Notes: generated from the sequence alone by a model not told the origin. 64,000 nt of DNA from Nitrosomonas sp. (GCA_016708955.1 JADJES010000006.1:87708-151707), one strand, 5' to 3'. Numbered from the stretch's first letter, positions 18,544-27,945 are shown. A program made the numbers and translations.

Positions 18544-19545
18544 TTGGCCGCAACACTGGGCTTTATTGTTTTCGCATCGCTATCTGTGTCAGTCTTCGCA
18601 GCCGATCGTGGTGCGGCGCCTGCTGCAATCGAGAACACGCTGGGTATGAAGTTTGTATTGGTGCCTGCTGGTGAGTTTGTGATGGGTAGCGATGAGTCAC
18701 CGGACATATTATCAAAAGTTTATCCGCAGTACGAACGCCGTCGTGTCGAGGAACTGGGGGACGAAGCGCCGGTGCATCGCGTGCGCATCACACAACCTTT
18801 TTACCTTGGCCAGTTTGAAGTCAGTGTCGGCCAGTTCCGCAAATTTTAGAGTGTCCGGTTATATTCCGGAACCAGTGGAAGATGGCACGGAGCTTACGGA
18901 TACAACACAGATTATGATGCGGCAAAATCAGCTAGCGGCGATGCTTTCGAGGGGCGTGATCCGAAGTACTCCTGGCGTAACCCAGGTTTTACCCAGGGAG
19001 ACGATCACCCTGTTTTGAATGTAACTTGGAACGATTCGGTAGCGATGGCGAAATGGCTTAGCGAAAAAGAGGGCGTTAAGTATCGCTTGCCAACTGAGGC
19101 GGAATGGGAATATGCCTGCCGTGCTGGCACACGCACACGCTATGCAAACGGCGACGATCCGGAATTCTTGCTGACAATCGCGAATATTTTCGATGCGGAT
19201 GCCAAAGCATACTGGCCACGCTGGGCGGAATTTACGTTGTCAGGACATGATAGTTTTGCATTCACCGCGCCTGTTGGCAGCTTTGCGCCTAATGCCTGGG
19301 GATTTTATGATATGCATGGCAATGCCTGGGAATGGGTTTCTGATTGGTATGCGGATGATTATTATGCCAGATCGCCTGTTGACGATCCGCAAGGGCCGCC
19401 CGATGGTGTCGTGCGCGTACGGCGTGGCGGCTCTTGGCATACCTGGTCCTTGTACGCGCGTTCATCCTATCGCAACAGGATTTCGCCGAATTCGCGCTAC
19501 GCGCTGGTTGGGATGCGTTTGGTTCGTGAATTGCCAGAACGCTGA
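18544..19545 (+). pseudogene. SUMF1/EgtB-type secreted protein, two frameshifts
   Basis: Formylglycine-generating-enzyme-like fold. The N-terminus has a hydrophobic export signal (FIVFASLSVSVFAADRG) and the fold motif GMKFVLVPAGEFVMGSDE. The frame breaks near 18849 (after VGQFRKF) and again near 18897, where one G appears missing (ACGGAGC for ACGGGAGC). Reading resumes to DHPVLNVTWNDSVAMAKWLS, YRLPTEAEWEYACRAGT, GNAWEWVSDWY and VRRGGSWHTW. The two active-site cysteines of true formylglycine-generating enzymes are not seen, so the role is unknown. The start is uncertain: the first frame has only a TTG at 18544. Confidence 0.78.
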
Positions 19546-19611
19546 GGAAGCTCTGATTAAGTCCTTCGACAGGCTCAGGATGAACTGTAATCAACTTAAT
19601 CAGAACTTCCC
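19546..19611. repeat. Short inverted-repeat element
   Basis: 17-bp arms GGAAGCTCTGATTAAGT (19546-19562) and its complement with one mismatch (19594-19610) enclose a 31-bp core GTCCTTCGACAGGCTCAGGA... It is flanked by CTGA and CTAA, a possible degenerate 4-bp duplication. It directly follows the SUMF1-type stop and may act as a transcript-end hairpin. Confidence 0.5.
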
Positions 19612-19683
19612 TAACAGCTTGGTGGGATCAAAGGAATGCGGTTAAAGTGATTTTAGCCGCTTTATGCAAATAATCAGCTCCGT

Positions 19684-20175
19684 TCACATGGAGTGTGTCG
19701 AAGAGTGTACGGATTGCAATCGCGCATTCAACAAGCGCGCCATCCCTTCTGCGCCTTGCCGCATCACCTGGTGATGATTCCATCTGAATACGGGTGACGC
19801 AATAGGCGCAATGAGATTCATCCACAACCGGTTGGTGCGAACATGCCACTGATAACGTACGACGGTGGCATTATCTTCGCGGGAAAAATCCCACCGTCCC
19901 GTTCCGATCACTTCACCGTTTGCCTGTCCTTCCAGAAGGGTGAGCGGCACAAAGCGGGTCATACGAATATCGAACGTAAAGCGATAGGGAATCCGGCCCT
20001 TCCAGGTAAAACGATGTACACTGCCAATCCCATCCGCATCGCCAGAAGCAAGTTTTTCTACTTTCTCGACACCTTTCCACCAGGCCGGCCAATCTAGGCA
20101 ATGGCTAATGGCATCGCAAACCTCCGTTAAAGGTGCATCAATACGCCATTCCGTAATAAATTTGTATTCGGCCAC
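19684..20175 (-). CDS. SRPBCC-family (polyketide cyclase/START-like) protein
   Basis: Small soluble ligand-binding fold protein of about 163 residues. It shows the typical EYKFITEWRIDAPLTEVCDA start and the aromatic-rich LDWPAWWKGVEKVEKL, then a run of beta strands (YRFTFDIRMTRFVP, GRWDFSREDNATVVRYQW) and a C-terminal helix. The start is taken as GTG at 20175, 7 bp after the stop of the upstream LolA-like gene, because upstream codons overlap that gene and do not resemble the family. The two genes are probably co-transcribed. Ligand unknown. Confidence 0.75.
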   Translation of the reverse strand: MAEYKFITEWRIDAPLTEVCDAISHCLDWPAWWKGVEKVEKLASGDADGIGSVHRFTWKGRIPYRFTFDIRMTRFVPLTLLEGQANGEVIGTGRWDFSREDNATVVRYQWHVRTNRLWMNLIAPIASPVFRWNHHQVMRQGAEGMARLLNARLQSVHSSTHSM

Positions 20176-20182
20176 TTTTTCC

Positions 20183-20821
20183 CTATTGATCAAAGAAATC
20201 CGCAGGAAACATTGGATTGATTTGATAATCCGACATTTCCACCAACTCAATCAGACTGCCATCCGCTTTATAGCTTATGACTTTGAGCGGGAAACCGGTT
20301 GTTACATCCAGCCACAACTGAAATTGTGATACCCCGCTGACACTAGAGCCGAATTCGCCGTCCACGATAAGATGTATCACAGCCTGGTTGGCAATTGATT
20401 CTGTCCCAATCACTGTGGTTTTTCCCTGGTTTTGCAGTGTCATGACATTTTGATACAAAGCGCCCAGATCCGATCGGTCAACCCGCTGACCTGACGGGCT
20501 TTGAATCAATTTATTCTCTGGGCTGAAATTGAACGAAGGAAAACTGCCGTATCCAAATAACCATAATTTAACCAGTTCAGTCACAGGACTATAGATCAGC
20601 ACCGCCCCCTTAAATGCAGGTGCAACCACCTCCATGCGCACATAGCCATGTTTTTTATAGTAATAGCGGATGATTTCCTGTCTATTAGATTGGCCGCCAC
20701 TTGAGGACTTGAGGGTAGCTTGATAAGTGTCAACCTGCTGATAATAGTCAACGGCACTCTGTATAGGGTTTGGGCTGTTAGGAAGGAGTAGCGCCATCGT
20801 AAGCATCGCATCGGGTAGCAT
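20183..20821 (-). CDS. LolA-like / DUF1571-type outer-membrane lipoprotein-sorting homologue
   Basis: 212-residue protein resembling LolA/LolB-fold carriers. Visible elements are SAVDYYQQVDTYQATLKSSS, the basic strand IIRYYYKKHGYVRMEV, VLIYSPVTELVKLWL, LWLDVTTGFPLKVISYKADG and the closing NPMFPADFFDQ. The N-terminus (MLTMALLLPNSPNPI) is only weakly signal-like. It sits directly upstream of the SRPBCC gene. The family assignment is by fold-like sequence pattern rather than a sharp motif, so function is tentative. Confidence 0.65.
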   Translation of the reverse strand: MLPDAMLTMALLLPNSPNPIQSAVDYYQQVDTYQATLKSSSGGQSNRQEIIRYYYKKHGYVRMEVVAPAFKGAVLIYSPVTELVKLWLFGYGSFPSFNFSPENKLIQSPSGQRVDRSDLGALYQNVMTLQNQGKTTVIGTESIANQAVIHLIVDGEFGSSVSGVSQFQLWLDVTTGFPLKVISYKADGSLIELVEMSDYQINPMFPADFFDQ

Positions 20822-20971
20822 TATAAAAGTACCTCAAGATAGGGCTGTGACTCATTTCTATCCACAAAAACAAATATATGAAAGTTTTACGATGACAGCA
20901 ATGGATACCAATTGTATCTGTAAACAGTTAAGTGCGGTGTTTAATCGCATACTTTTATCTAACGATTTCAG

Positions 20972-21425
20972 TTACATTTTTGGTGGCCAATTGTGTGTTT
21001 CGCTCTGGCAGTGCTGGCACCATGCAGAGAGCGCATCGTACATCACTCTACCGTGTTTGAGCATTTCGTGGCCGTTGGAAAAGTTTTGTGACAGACCAAG
21101 CGATAGTGCATACAAGCCCGCGGATTGCGGCGTCAGATCAAGCCGTGAGGTGTCGGCTCCACGCACGATAGTAGCGAGTTGTTTGAGAGCCGGATCATCC
21201 AGGCTGTATTTGGCGAGGAAGGCATCAAAACTACACAGTTCTCCGAGGTGGCTGAGTTCTACGCCGGGAATATCATAGGGTATTGCACCAGTGTCCTCGG
21301 CCACGCGTAGCACATCTCCCGTCGGCACATAGAGGAAATTCCGCTGGCGGATCAATAAAACGGGCAATAAGCCACGGACAGGCAATGCGGTCGATTTTCG
21401 GACATTTACGGGTAATCCATTTCAT
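20972..21425 (-). pseudogene. chrB: Chromate resistance protein ChrB, C-terminal domain type, frameshifted
   Basis: Starting at the ATG at 21425, directly after the chrA stop, the translation begins MKWITRKCPKIDRIACPWLI and ARFIDPPAEF, the typical ChrB C-domain start. A one-base shift near 21337 (an apparent extra C in GAATTTCCTC) moves it to the frame 20972-21385, which continues LYVPTGDVLRVAEDTGAIPY, HLGELCSFDAF, IVRGADTSRLDL and YDALSAWCQHC. The corrected protein is about 150 residues. ChrB proteins are involved in chromate sensing and resistance. The ChrB N-terminal half is encoded separately, upstream of chrA. Confidence 0.85.
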
Positions 21426-21433
21426 TGTTCACC

Positions 21434-22798
21434 TCACAAAACTAGGGTTTTTAGGACCAAGCCAACCATCGCACAGGCCGCGATGACGTGAATCACGTTG
21501 CTTTTGAAGCGGAACAGCGCAACGGCTGCGCCGAGTGCGATCAACGCGGATACCCAATCGAAAGTGCCCTCGAAGCCTTTGGGCCAGAGAACGTAGTAGC
21601 CAAAAAACAGCGCCAGATTCAGAATCACTCCGACTACGGCTGCTGTGATGGCGGTCAATGGCGCAGTGAACTTCAGGTCTCCGTGTGTGGATTCAACCAG
21701 CGGCCCGCCGGCGAGGATAAATATGAAGGAGGGCAGGAAGGTAAACCAAGTCACGAGCGTTGCTGCTACGGCCCCGGCAAGAAACATTGTATCCGGGCCG
21801 AACAGAACCTTGACGTAACCACCGATAAAACCAACGAAAGCCACAACCATAATAAGCGGCCCCGGCGTCGTTTCACCCAGTGCCAAGCCATCGATCATCT
21901 GTACCGGTGTCAACCAGCTAAAGTGTTCGACTGCGCCCTGGTAGACATAGGGCAGCACGGCATAGGCGCCGCCAAAAGTCAGTAAGGCCGCTTTGGTAAA
22001 AAACCAACCCATTTGTGTCAGCGTATGGTCCCAGCCATAAGAGGTAGTCAGAAAACCCATCGGGATTAGCCATAACAGCACACCGGCAACGACAACCTGC
22101 GCCAACCGGCTCCAGCGGAACTTGGCATGCAGCGGCGTCGGCGTGTCATCGTCGATGAGGGCGGGATCGGAAGATGTTTTTGCCTTTCCGTGACCACCCC
22201 CGGCTTTGAATTTATCCGGCGCGATGCGGCCGCCGAAGTAGCCAATCATTGCCGCAGCCGCCACAATCGCCGGGAACGGCACATTGAACGCAAAAATGGC
22301 GACGAAAGAGGCCGCTGCAATGCCCCATAACCAATTGTTCTTGAGTGCCCGCGAACCGATGCGGTGGGTTGCCTGCACCACGATGGCGGTGACGGCAGGC
22401 TTGATGCCATAGAATAGCCCTGCGACCACTGGCACATCACCGTAGGCAATGTATACCCAGGAAAGGGCAATCAGAATCAGCAGCGAAGGCAGCACGAACA
22501 ACACTCCAGCGACGATTCCACCCCAAGTGCGGTGCATCAACCAGCCAATGTAGGTGGCAAGTTGCTGTGCTTCCGGGCCGGGGAGCATCATGCAGTAGTT
22601 GAGCGCGTGTAGAAAACGCCGCTCCGAAATCCAGCGCCGGTTCTCGACCAATTCTTGATGCATGATGGAAATTTGTCCGGCAGGGCCGCCAAAGCTGATG
22701 AAACCCAGTTTGAGCCAGAACATGAAGGCTTGCCAGAAACTAACGGATTGCGGGGGCAGGGTTGCGTTGGGGATAGTCTGCGGTTCGGGTTGATTCAT
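21434..22798 (-). CDS. chrA: Chromate transporter ChrA (two-domain CHR family)
   Basis: Inner-membrane CHR-superfamily transporter of 454 residues that exports chromate. Two homologous halves are visible: the first begins FWLKLGFISFGGPAGQI with RRWISERRFLHALNYC, LPGPEAQQLATYIG and GGIVAGVLFVLP. The second begins FFTKAALLTFGGAYAVLPYV with DGLALGETTPGPLIMVVAFV. The start ATG overlaps the stop of the upstream ChrB N-domain gene (TAATG), and the stop lies 8 bp before the ChrB C-domain start, so the three form one operon. Confidence 0.95.
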   Translation of the reverse strand: MNQPEPQTIPNATLPPQSVSFWQAFMFWLKLGFISFGGPAGQISIMHQELVENRRWISERRFLHALNYCMMLPGPEAQQLATYIGWLMHRTWGGIVAGVLFVLPSLLILIALSWVYIAYGDVPVVAGLFYGIKPAVTAIVVQATHRIGSRALKNNWLWGIAAASFVAIFAFNVPFPAIVAAAAMIGYFGGRIAPDKFKAGGGHGKAKTSSDPALIDDDTPTPLHAKFRWSRLAQVVVAGVLLWLIPMGFLTTSYGWDHTLTQMGWFFTKAALLTFGGAYAVLPYVYQGAVEHFSWLTPVQMIDGLALGETTPGPLIMVVAFVGFIGGYVKVLFGPDTMFLAGAVAATLVTWFTFLPSFIFILAGGPLVESTHGDLKFTAPLTAITAAVVGVILNLALFFGYYVLWPKGFEGTFDWVSALIALGAAVALFRFKSNVIHVIAACAMVGLVLKTLVL

Positions 22799-23164
22799 TA
22801 CGGAGATATTCCTTTGTTGAAGCTTACAAACAATCCGTCAAATATGGGGGTTGCAGCAGTCAGCAGTTCATCGTCGCCGGTGATGGTGTCACGCAGCCCG
22901 GCGAGTATGCTTTCCACGCCAACCGCTTCGGGCGGTTGCGCACCGCCGACATCAAGGTAATGCACCATCAATCCCAGGCGCGTGAGCGCATTTTGTTCCA
23001 ATGCAAAGCTCACCAGCTGTGCCGCAGCCTTCTCGCTCCAGCATTGAATAAACGCCGTCGCGCAGCACTGCGGCACCAGATGCCTTGAGAGTTCGGCATG
23101 AGCGTTGCCGGAGGATTGCATTCTCGGTCGGTAAGCTGGTGATGAAAGAAAGCCAATTACTCAT
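22798..23164 (-). pseudogene. ChrB N-terminal domain gene, disrupted
   Basis: From the ATG at 23164 the product reads MSNWLSFITSLPTENAILRQ, then TLKASGAAVLRDGVYSM, the signature of the ChrB N-terminal domain. That frame then degenerates and stops at 22952. A second frame ending at 22798 (ALEQNALTRLGLMVHYLDVG, then ESILAGLRDTITGDDELLTA) overlaps and ends exactly on the chrA start (TAATG), so it is the natural 3' end. At least one frameshift and probably a deletion separate the halves. I do not recognise the second segment. Confidence 0.65.
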
Positions 23165-23183
23165 GAAGTGAAGTTTGCATTAC

Positions 23184-23268
23184 TGAATAATTCGCATCAA
23201 ATAATCGAGAAATCTGTCTCAAAATTGCTTTCCCTCGCTACGATCACTATTCTTGGGCAGCCTCCTAG
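23184..23268. repeat. Half copy of the 9118-9284 inverted-repeat element
   Basis: Closely matches the right half of the element at 9118-9284: shared GCATCAAATAATCGAGAAAT-like, TTCCCTCGCTACGATCA and GCAGCCTCCTAG segments with scattered substitutions. It lies just upstream of the chromate operon start. Confidence 0.6.
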
Positions 23269-23361
23269 CGGATAAAGCCGGGTATTTGCGTTTGTCTATC
23301 TAAAAACAGCTTACACATTTTCAATCTGGTTCTGCAAAGCACTGGGAAGTTACTGCTGCTG

Positions 23362-24974
23362 TTATTAGACTGAAGTTTCACCGTTTTGCACTAAACTTTA
23401 CATTTTCGCTTAAGCAACCATACGCAATAATGCATCGATAAAAGAATTAAGAATGGGTTTATCTGGTTTAGGGCAAAAGCTAACAAAATCCTTATTGAGC
23501 GCAGCCTGAGTAATCAGTTTTCTGACATCGGAAAAGGCAAAGTGACTTCGATTGTTAACAGCGTAACAACGCTGCGGTGTTTTATCAAGGTGATCGGCAT
23601 AAATCCAGGTTACGGTGGCGGCCATCATGCAGAAGTTGAGATGATTGGTAACGGCATGGTAGTTTCGAGTTTGGCTTTTGAGCTACCGATTTCCTGCTTG
23701 ATCTCTTTGAAAGCGGCTTCGATTTTCCAGCGTGCGCCGTAGTATTCGATAATCTGCTCGACGGTGAGATCGAGATCGGTGGTAAAGAGTGCGACCCATT
23801 GTGATCTTCGATAGATCCAAACAACGCGCACGGCACATTTGAGTGTTTTCAACATCATGATGTTGTCAAGGCCAGAACATCGCGTTGTTTGCCGTAGAGG
23901 TTAACCGAATAAGTGGTAGCGCGTTCATGGAATTTATTGGCCAGCGTTGTGGCATTGCCCATCTTGTCGCCATACTTTCTGGATCGGCCGAGCTGATGTT
24001 TTTGGTGTTCGGGTGGTAACGCAAACAAAGTGGTATTGACGCGCAATCTGGAAAGCATATGACAGTGCTGTCCAACGGTTTTGCGCATCGGTTTAAGCAA
24101 GCCGTCGTTTCCAAACCAGCTATCGGTAACGATCAGCAATGGGGTGCCAGGAAAAGCGGCAGAAATTTCCAGCAGCATTTCGATGGCCTGCTCAAATTTG
24201 GTTTGAAACGATGGTATCTTGCCCTCAACCCTAACCTTCTTGGTCGCTATCGTTTTTCCATGTGATAGAAACGAAACGCCAGCGGTAAGCAAGCCCAGCG
24301 GCCTTTGACAATTTTAATAAACCGATGGACACAACATTTTGTGACCAGGGGTATTTCGATTGATTGGTCTTGGCAGCATGATCAAAGAAAAGACGCGCAG
24401 CCGAAAATCTTTTGCCAGTCTTGGGATTGATGGTGTCATCCAAGGCCAGCAATAGCCGTCCTTTTGTCGTCGGGCTGGGTATCAGAGACCACAGCGTCGT
24501 CCAGAGGCGTGACCAAGGCAATTTTGATGAGGCCATGAAGATGTAAAATCGGCGCTGACTAAGCGACAGCCCGAACAATACCTGCAAGCATCGCAATAGG
24601 TTGGCGCTGCGTGAAGAAGTGAAATGAGTGATAACAGCCAGGAGCGTATAAACAAACCAGACACCTCGTTCATCGCCTTTGCAACGGTGGTTAAATTCCT
24701 GTTGGAGGGGAAGAGGATATTGCGTAGAATGAACATGCGGCGATGCCTTTTTATTATTGGTTTCAGTTACTTAACAGATGAAATTATAACAAAAACCGTG
24801 CGTCGCCGCAATCATATCTTACTGTATTTAAAGGATATATTTCGATTTTTTCCTACTGTCAACAGGGTCGATATCAGTACTATTTTGTCACTCAAGAAAA
24901 AATCCCGATAATCCAAAATTCCAGACAATTGAATCATCGGCTCATAAAAAAAGCGTGAAACTCCAGTTATTAGA
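23362..24974. mobile_element. IS4-superfamily element, copy B, with 8-bp target duplication
   Basis: The element spans 23370-24966 (1597 bp), same ends as copy A. It is flanked by a perfect 8-bp repeat TTATTAGA (23362-23369 and 24967-24974). It inserted 92 bp before the metK start codon, with its transposase pointing away from metK, so it has replaced or displaced any metK promoter further upstream. Confidence 0.95.
23410..24736 (-). pseudogene. IS4-superfamily transposase, copy B, several frameshifts
   Basis: Same transposase as copy A, but broken into at least five overlapping frame segments. Indels include loss of one G from the G-run near 24708, a shift near 24410 (KTGKRFSAARLFF), near 24310, near 23870 (DVLAL then stop), and loss of an A in the run near 23685. 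The catalytic segments TDSWFGN and YGARWKIEAAFKEIK are intact locally. Most of the differences from copy A are single-base losses. Confidence 0.88.
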
Positions 24975-25057
24975 TATATTGCTTTAATTACTACATGGCC
25001 TTAGAAAACACAATCGGTTATACTTTAAAACTTTTATTAATTTTGATAGATAAAACT

Positions 25058-26220
25058 ATGAGTGAATATCTTTTACTTCAGAATCTGTTTCTGGAGGGCA
25101 TCCTGACAAAGTTGCCGATCAAATTTCTGACGCTGTTTTGGATGCAATCCTAAGTCAAGATGCCAACGCGCGGGTCGCTTGTGAGACATTATGCAGTACC
25201 GGTTTAATTGTGTTATCGGGTGAGATAACAACGCATGCTTCTGTAGATTACAACATTATTGCACGGGAAACTGTTAAGAATATCGGTTATACCAGTTCTA
25301 ATATCGGTTTTGATTCTACTACGTGTGCGGTCTTAACGGCTTTTAACAAACAATCGCCAGATATTGCGCAGGGGGTTGACCGTACCAAAGAAGAGGAAAT
25401 GGAGCAAGGGGCTGGAGATCAGGGACTTATGTTCGGATATGCTTGCGATGAAACGCCGCAACTGATGCCCATGCCAATTTTTTATGCACATCGTTTGGTT
25501 GAACGCCAAGCCGAATTGAGGAAAAAGGGCAAATTAGCATGGTTGCGCCCTGATGCCAAATCGCAAGTTTCGGTGCGATACCTGAATGGTAAGCCACAGT
25601 GTATTGAGACGGTTGTGATTTCAACACAACACGATCCTGAAATTTCCCATCAGGCTTTGACGGAAGCGGTTATTGAAGAAATTATTAAGCCAGTATTGCC
25701 TTCTGAACTTATTAGTGATCGCATCAATTATCTGGTAAATCCAACAGGGCGTTTTGTTGTGGGTGGTCCGATGGGTGATTGCGGTTTAACCGGTCGTAAA
25801 ATTATTGTAGATAGTTATGGCGGTGCCGCACATCATGGTGGCGGTGCCTTTTCTGGTAAAGATCCTTCTAAAGTCGATCGATCAGCGACTTATGCCGGAC
25901 GTTATGTTGCGAAGAATATTGTAGCGGCTGGGATTGCCAGCAAATGTGAAGTACAGGTTGCCTATGCCATTGGTGTTGCAAGACCTGTTTCATTGATGGT
26001 CAACACATTCGGCACAGGCAAAATCGCTGACGAAAAGATTGTCGAATTAATTGAAAGGCATTTTGATTTACGTCCCCGCGGCATCATTCATGCACTTAAT
26101 TTGTTACGTCCTATCTATGCTAAAACTGCAGCATATGGACATTTTGGACGTGAGCTCCCTGAATTCACTTGGGAAGCTACGAATAAGGCTACTCAATTAC
26201 GTGTCGATGCTGGTCTATAA
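25058..26220 (+). pseudogene. metK: S-adenosylmethionine synthetase, apparent frameshift at codon 6
   Basis: Makes SAM from methionine and ATP, cytosolic tetramer. The ATG at 25058 gives MSEYL. One T is then missing from a T-run (four T present, five expected), after which the second frame reads TSESVSGGHPDKVADQISD into the long ORF from 25138 (DAILSQDANARVACE). Later signatures are complete: GAGDQGLMFGYA, RPDAKSQV, GGPMGDCGLTGRK and GGGAFSGKDPSKVDR. The conserved SEGHPDK reads SGGHPDK, a Glu-to-Gly change that would be unusual. As metK is normally essential and single-copy, a base-call error is the likeliest cause; the gene is probably functional. Confidence 0.9.
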
Positions 26221-26271
26221 ATTATTCGTAGCATTTACCGCTATTAGTAAGTTCTAATTGATTCTTCCCCT

Positions 26272-26345
26272 ATGCTGAGGAGCGCTGCAGCGGTTTGTTC
26301 CGTGAGGCTCAGCACAGGTGGGTATTGTTACAACGGCGCTCGTTC
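26272..26345 (+). promoter_or_regulatory. S-adenosylhomocysteine (SAH) riboswitch
   Basis: The leader shows the conserved core of the SAH riboswitch: CTGAGGAGCGCTGCAGCGG, then GAGGCTCAGC, and after a variable stretch AACGGCGCTCG. The first GAGCGC and the final GCGCTC can pair to form the long-range helix, and CTGAG pairs with CTCAG. It ends about 18 nt before the ahcY start and next to its ribosome site (TAAGGAG). In this family SAH binding switches the downstream gene on. Confidence 0.93.
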
Positions 26346-26363
26346 ATATTTAAGGAGAAGATT

Positions 26364-27797
26364 ATGAACGCTGTGCTTAACCCAAAAGGTGGTTCTTTTA
26401 CTGACTATAAAGTTGCTGATATTTCGTTGGCAGAATGGGGACGTAAAGAAATAGCAATCGCCGAAACAGAAATGCCAGGTTTGATGGCATTGCGTAATGA
26501 ATATGCGAATCAGAAGCCACTAGCAGGCGCACGTATCGCAGGTTCTTTGCATATGACGATTCAAACTGCTGTGCTGATTGAAACATTAGTGGCTTTAGGA
26601 GCAGAAGTGCGCTGGGCTTCCTGTAATATTTTCTCTACCCAGGACCACGCCGCTTCAGCCATAGCAGCTAAGAACATACCGGTATTTGCCTATAAGGGAG
26701 AATCTCTGGAAGATTACTGGGTATATGCTCACCAGATATTCGAATGGACCGTCGCGGGACAACCCAGTGGCGCCAATATGATCCTGGATGATGGCGGTGA
26801 TGCTACATTACTGCTTATTCTGGGAGCCAAAGCTGAGAAAGATCCTTCAGTTATTGCTAATCCTACCAACGAAGAAGAAACCGTATTGTTTGCTTCAATC
26901 AAAAGCAAATTGTCATCCGAACCTAACTGGTATTCAACAAATCTTGCCAGAATTCGTGGGGTCACTGAAGAAACCACTACAGGGGTTCATCGTTTATATG
27001 AAATGCATAAAAATGGAGAACTTCCGTTTCCAGCATTTAATGTGAATGATTCTGTCACTAAATCAAAGTTTGATAATCTTTATGGCTGCAGAGAGTCATT
27101 GGTTGATGGTATCAAGCGTGCTACTGACGTCATGATTGCAGGAAAGATTGCAGTAGTTTGCGGATATGGTGATGTAGGTAAGGGTTGTGCGCAATCATTA
27201 CGTGGTCTAGGCGCAACCGTCTGGATCACGGAAATTGACCCAATCTGCGCGCTTCAAGCAGCCATGGAAGGGTACCGTGTGGTTACGATGAACGATGCCT
27301 GTGATCAAGCGGATATTTTTGTTACAGCGACTGGTAATCTGCGAGTAATTGCACATGACCACATGCTGAGAATGAAAGACCAAGCGATAGTTTGTAATAT
27401 TGGTCATTTCGATTCGGAGATCGACATAGCATCTATCCAAAAATATCAATGGGAAAATATCAAACCACAGGTTGATCATGTGATATTTCCGACAGGACGC
27501 CGCATCATTGTTCTGGCGCAAGGCAGATTGGTTAATCTGGGCTGTGCTACTGGGCATCCTTCCTTTGTGATGTCCAGTTCATTTACCAATCAAGTACTGG
27601 CACAGATGGAGCTATGGCAGAATGGGGAAAATTATCAGAAAAATGTTTATGTGCTACCCAAGCAATTGGATGAAAAAGTAGCGCGTCTGCATATTGGGAA
27701 GTTGGGAGTGAAACTCACTGAATTAACGGATGAGCAGGCATTATATTTAGGTCTCGATAAGAACGGTCCCTATAAGCCAGCGATGTATCGTTATTGA
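26364..27797 (+). CDS. ahcY: S-adenosyl-L-homocysteine hydrolase
   Basis: Hydrolyses S-adenosylhomocysteine to homocysteine and adenosine using bound NAD. The ATG at 26364 is chosen because TAAGGAG lies 6 nt upstream; an upstream in-frame codon at 26295 falls inside the riboswitch and is not a real start. The product has 477 residues. Motifs seen are SLHMTIQTAVLIETL, the NAD Rossmann motif VVCGYGDVGKGCA, VTATGN, and the C-terminal NGPYKPAMYRY. An insertion of about 40 residues (AEKDPSVIANPTNEEETV region) is usual for bacterial enzymes. Controlled by the SAH riboswitch, it removes the inhibitor of methyltransferases. Confidence 0.97.
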   Translation: MNAVLNPKGGSFTDYKVADISLAEWGRKEIAIAETEMPGLMALRNEYANQKPLAGARIAGSLHMTIQTAVLIETLVALGAEVRWASCNIFSTQDHAASAIAAKNIPVFAYKGESLEDYWVYAHQIFEWTVAGQPSGANMILDDGGDATLLLILGAKAEKDPSVIANPTNEEETVLFASIKSKLSSEPNWYSTNLARIRGVTEETTTGVHRLYEMHKNGELPFPAFNVNDSVTKSKFDNLYGCRESLVDGIKRATDVMIAGKIAVVCGYGDVGKGCAQSLRGLGATVWITEIDPICALQAAMEGYRVVTMNDACDQADIFVTATGNLRVIAHDHMLRMKDQAIVCNIGHFDSEIDIASIQKYQWENIKPQVDHVIFPTGRRIIVLAQGRLVNLGCATGHPSFVMSSSFTNQVLAQMELWQNGENYQKNVYVLPKQLDEKVARLHIGKLGVKLTELTDEQALYLGLDKNGPYKPAMYRY

Positions 27798-27817
27798 TCA
27801 TTTAATCTTTCTGAATG

Positions 27818-27855
27818 GAGAATCGTTTGAATGGACATAAATTCGAATGATTCTC
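27818..27855 (+). terminator. Stem-loop after ahcY
   Basis: A 15-bp stem with two G-T wobbles (GAGAATCGTTTGAAT and ATTCGAATGATTCTC) around an 8-nt loop, starting 20 bp after the ahcY stop. The following bases are AAATTTAG rather than a clean T-run, so it may attenuate or protect the mRNA rather than terminate it. Confidence 0.55.
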
Positions 27856-27945
27856 AAATTTAGCAATAGCTTGTTATAAAACAGAGCTGATTAGTATTCG
27901 TGTTAGTGTGGATTGAAATAATTCTGACCCTATAGACACGTGTAG

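Noticed and set aside
18544..19545. True formylglycine-generating enzyme (sulfatase activator)
   Set aside because: The fold matches but the two catalytic cysteines near the C-terminus are not seen, and no sulfatase gene is nearby.
20847..21278. 143-residue plus-strand ORF opposite ChrB
   Set aside because: Lies antisense to the clear ChrB C-domain and has no family resemblance.
26295..26363. Upstream extension of ahcY from an alternative start
   Set aside because: It would translate the riboswitch; the ATG at 26364 has a proper ribosome site and matches the family N-terminus.
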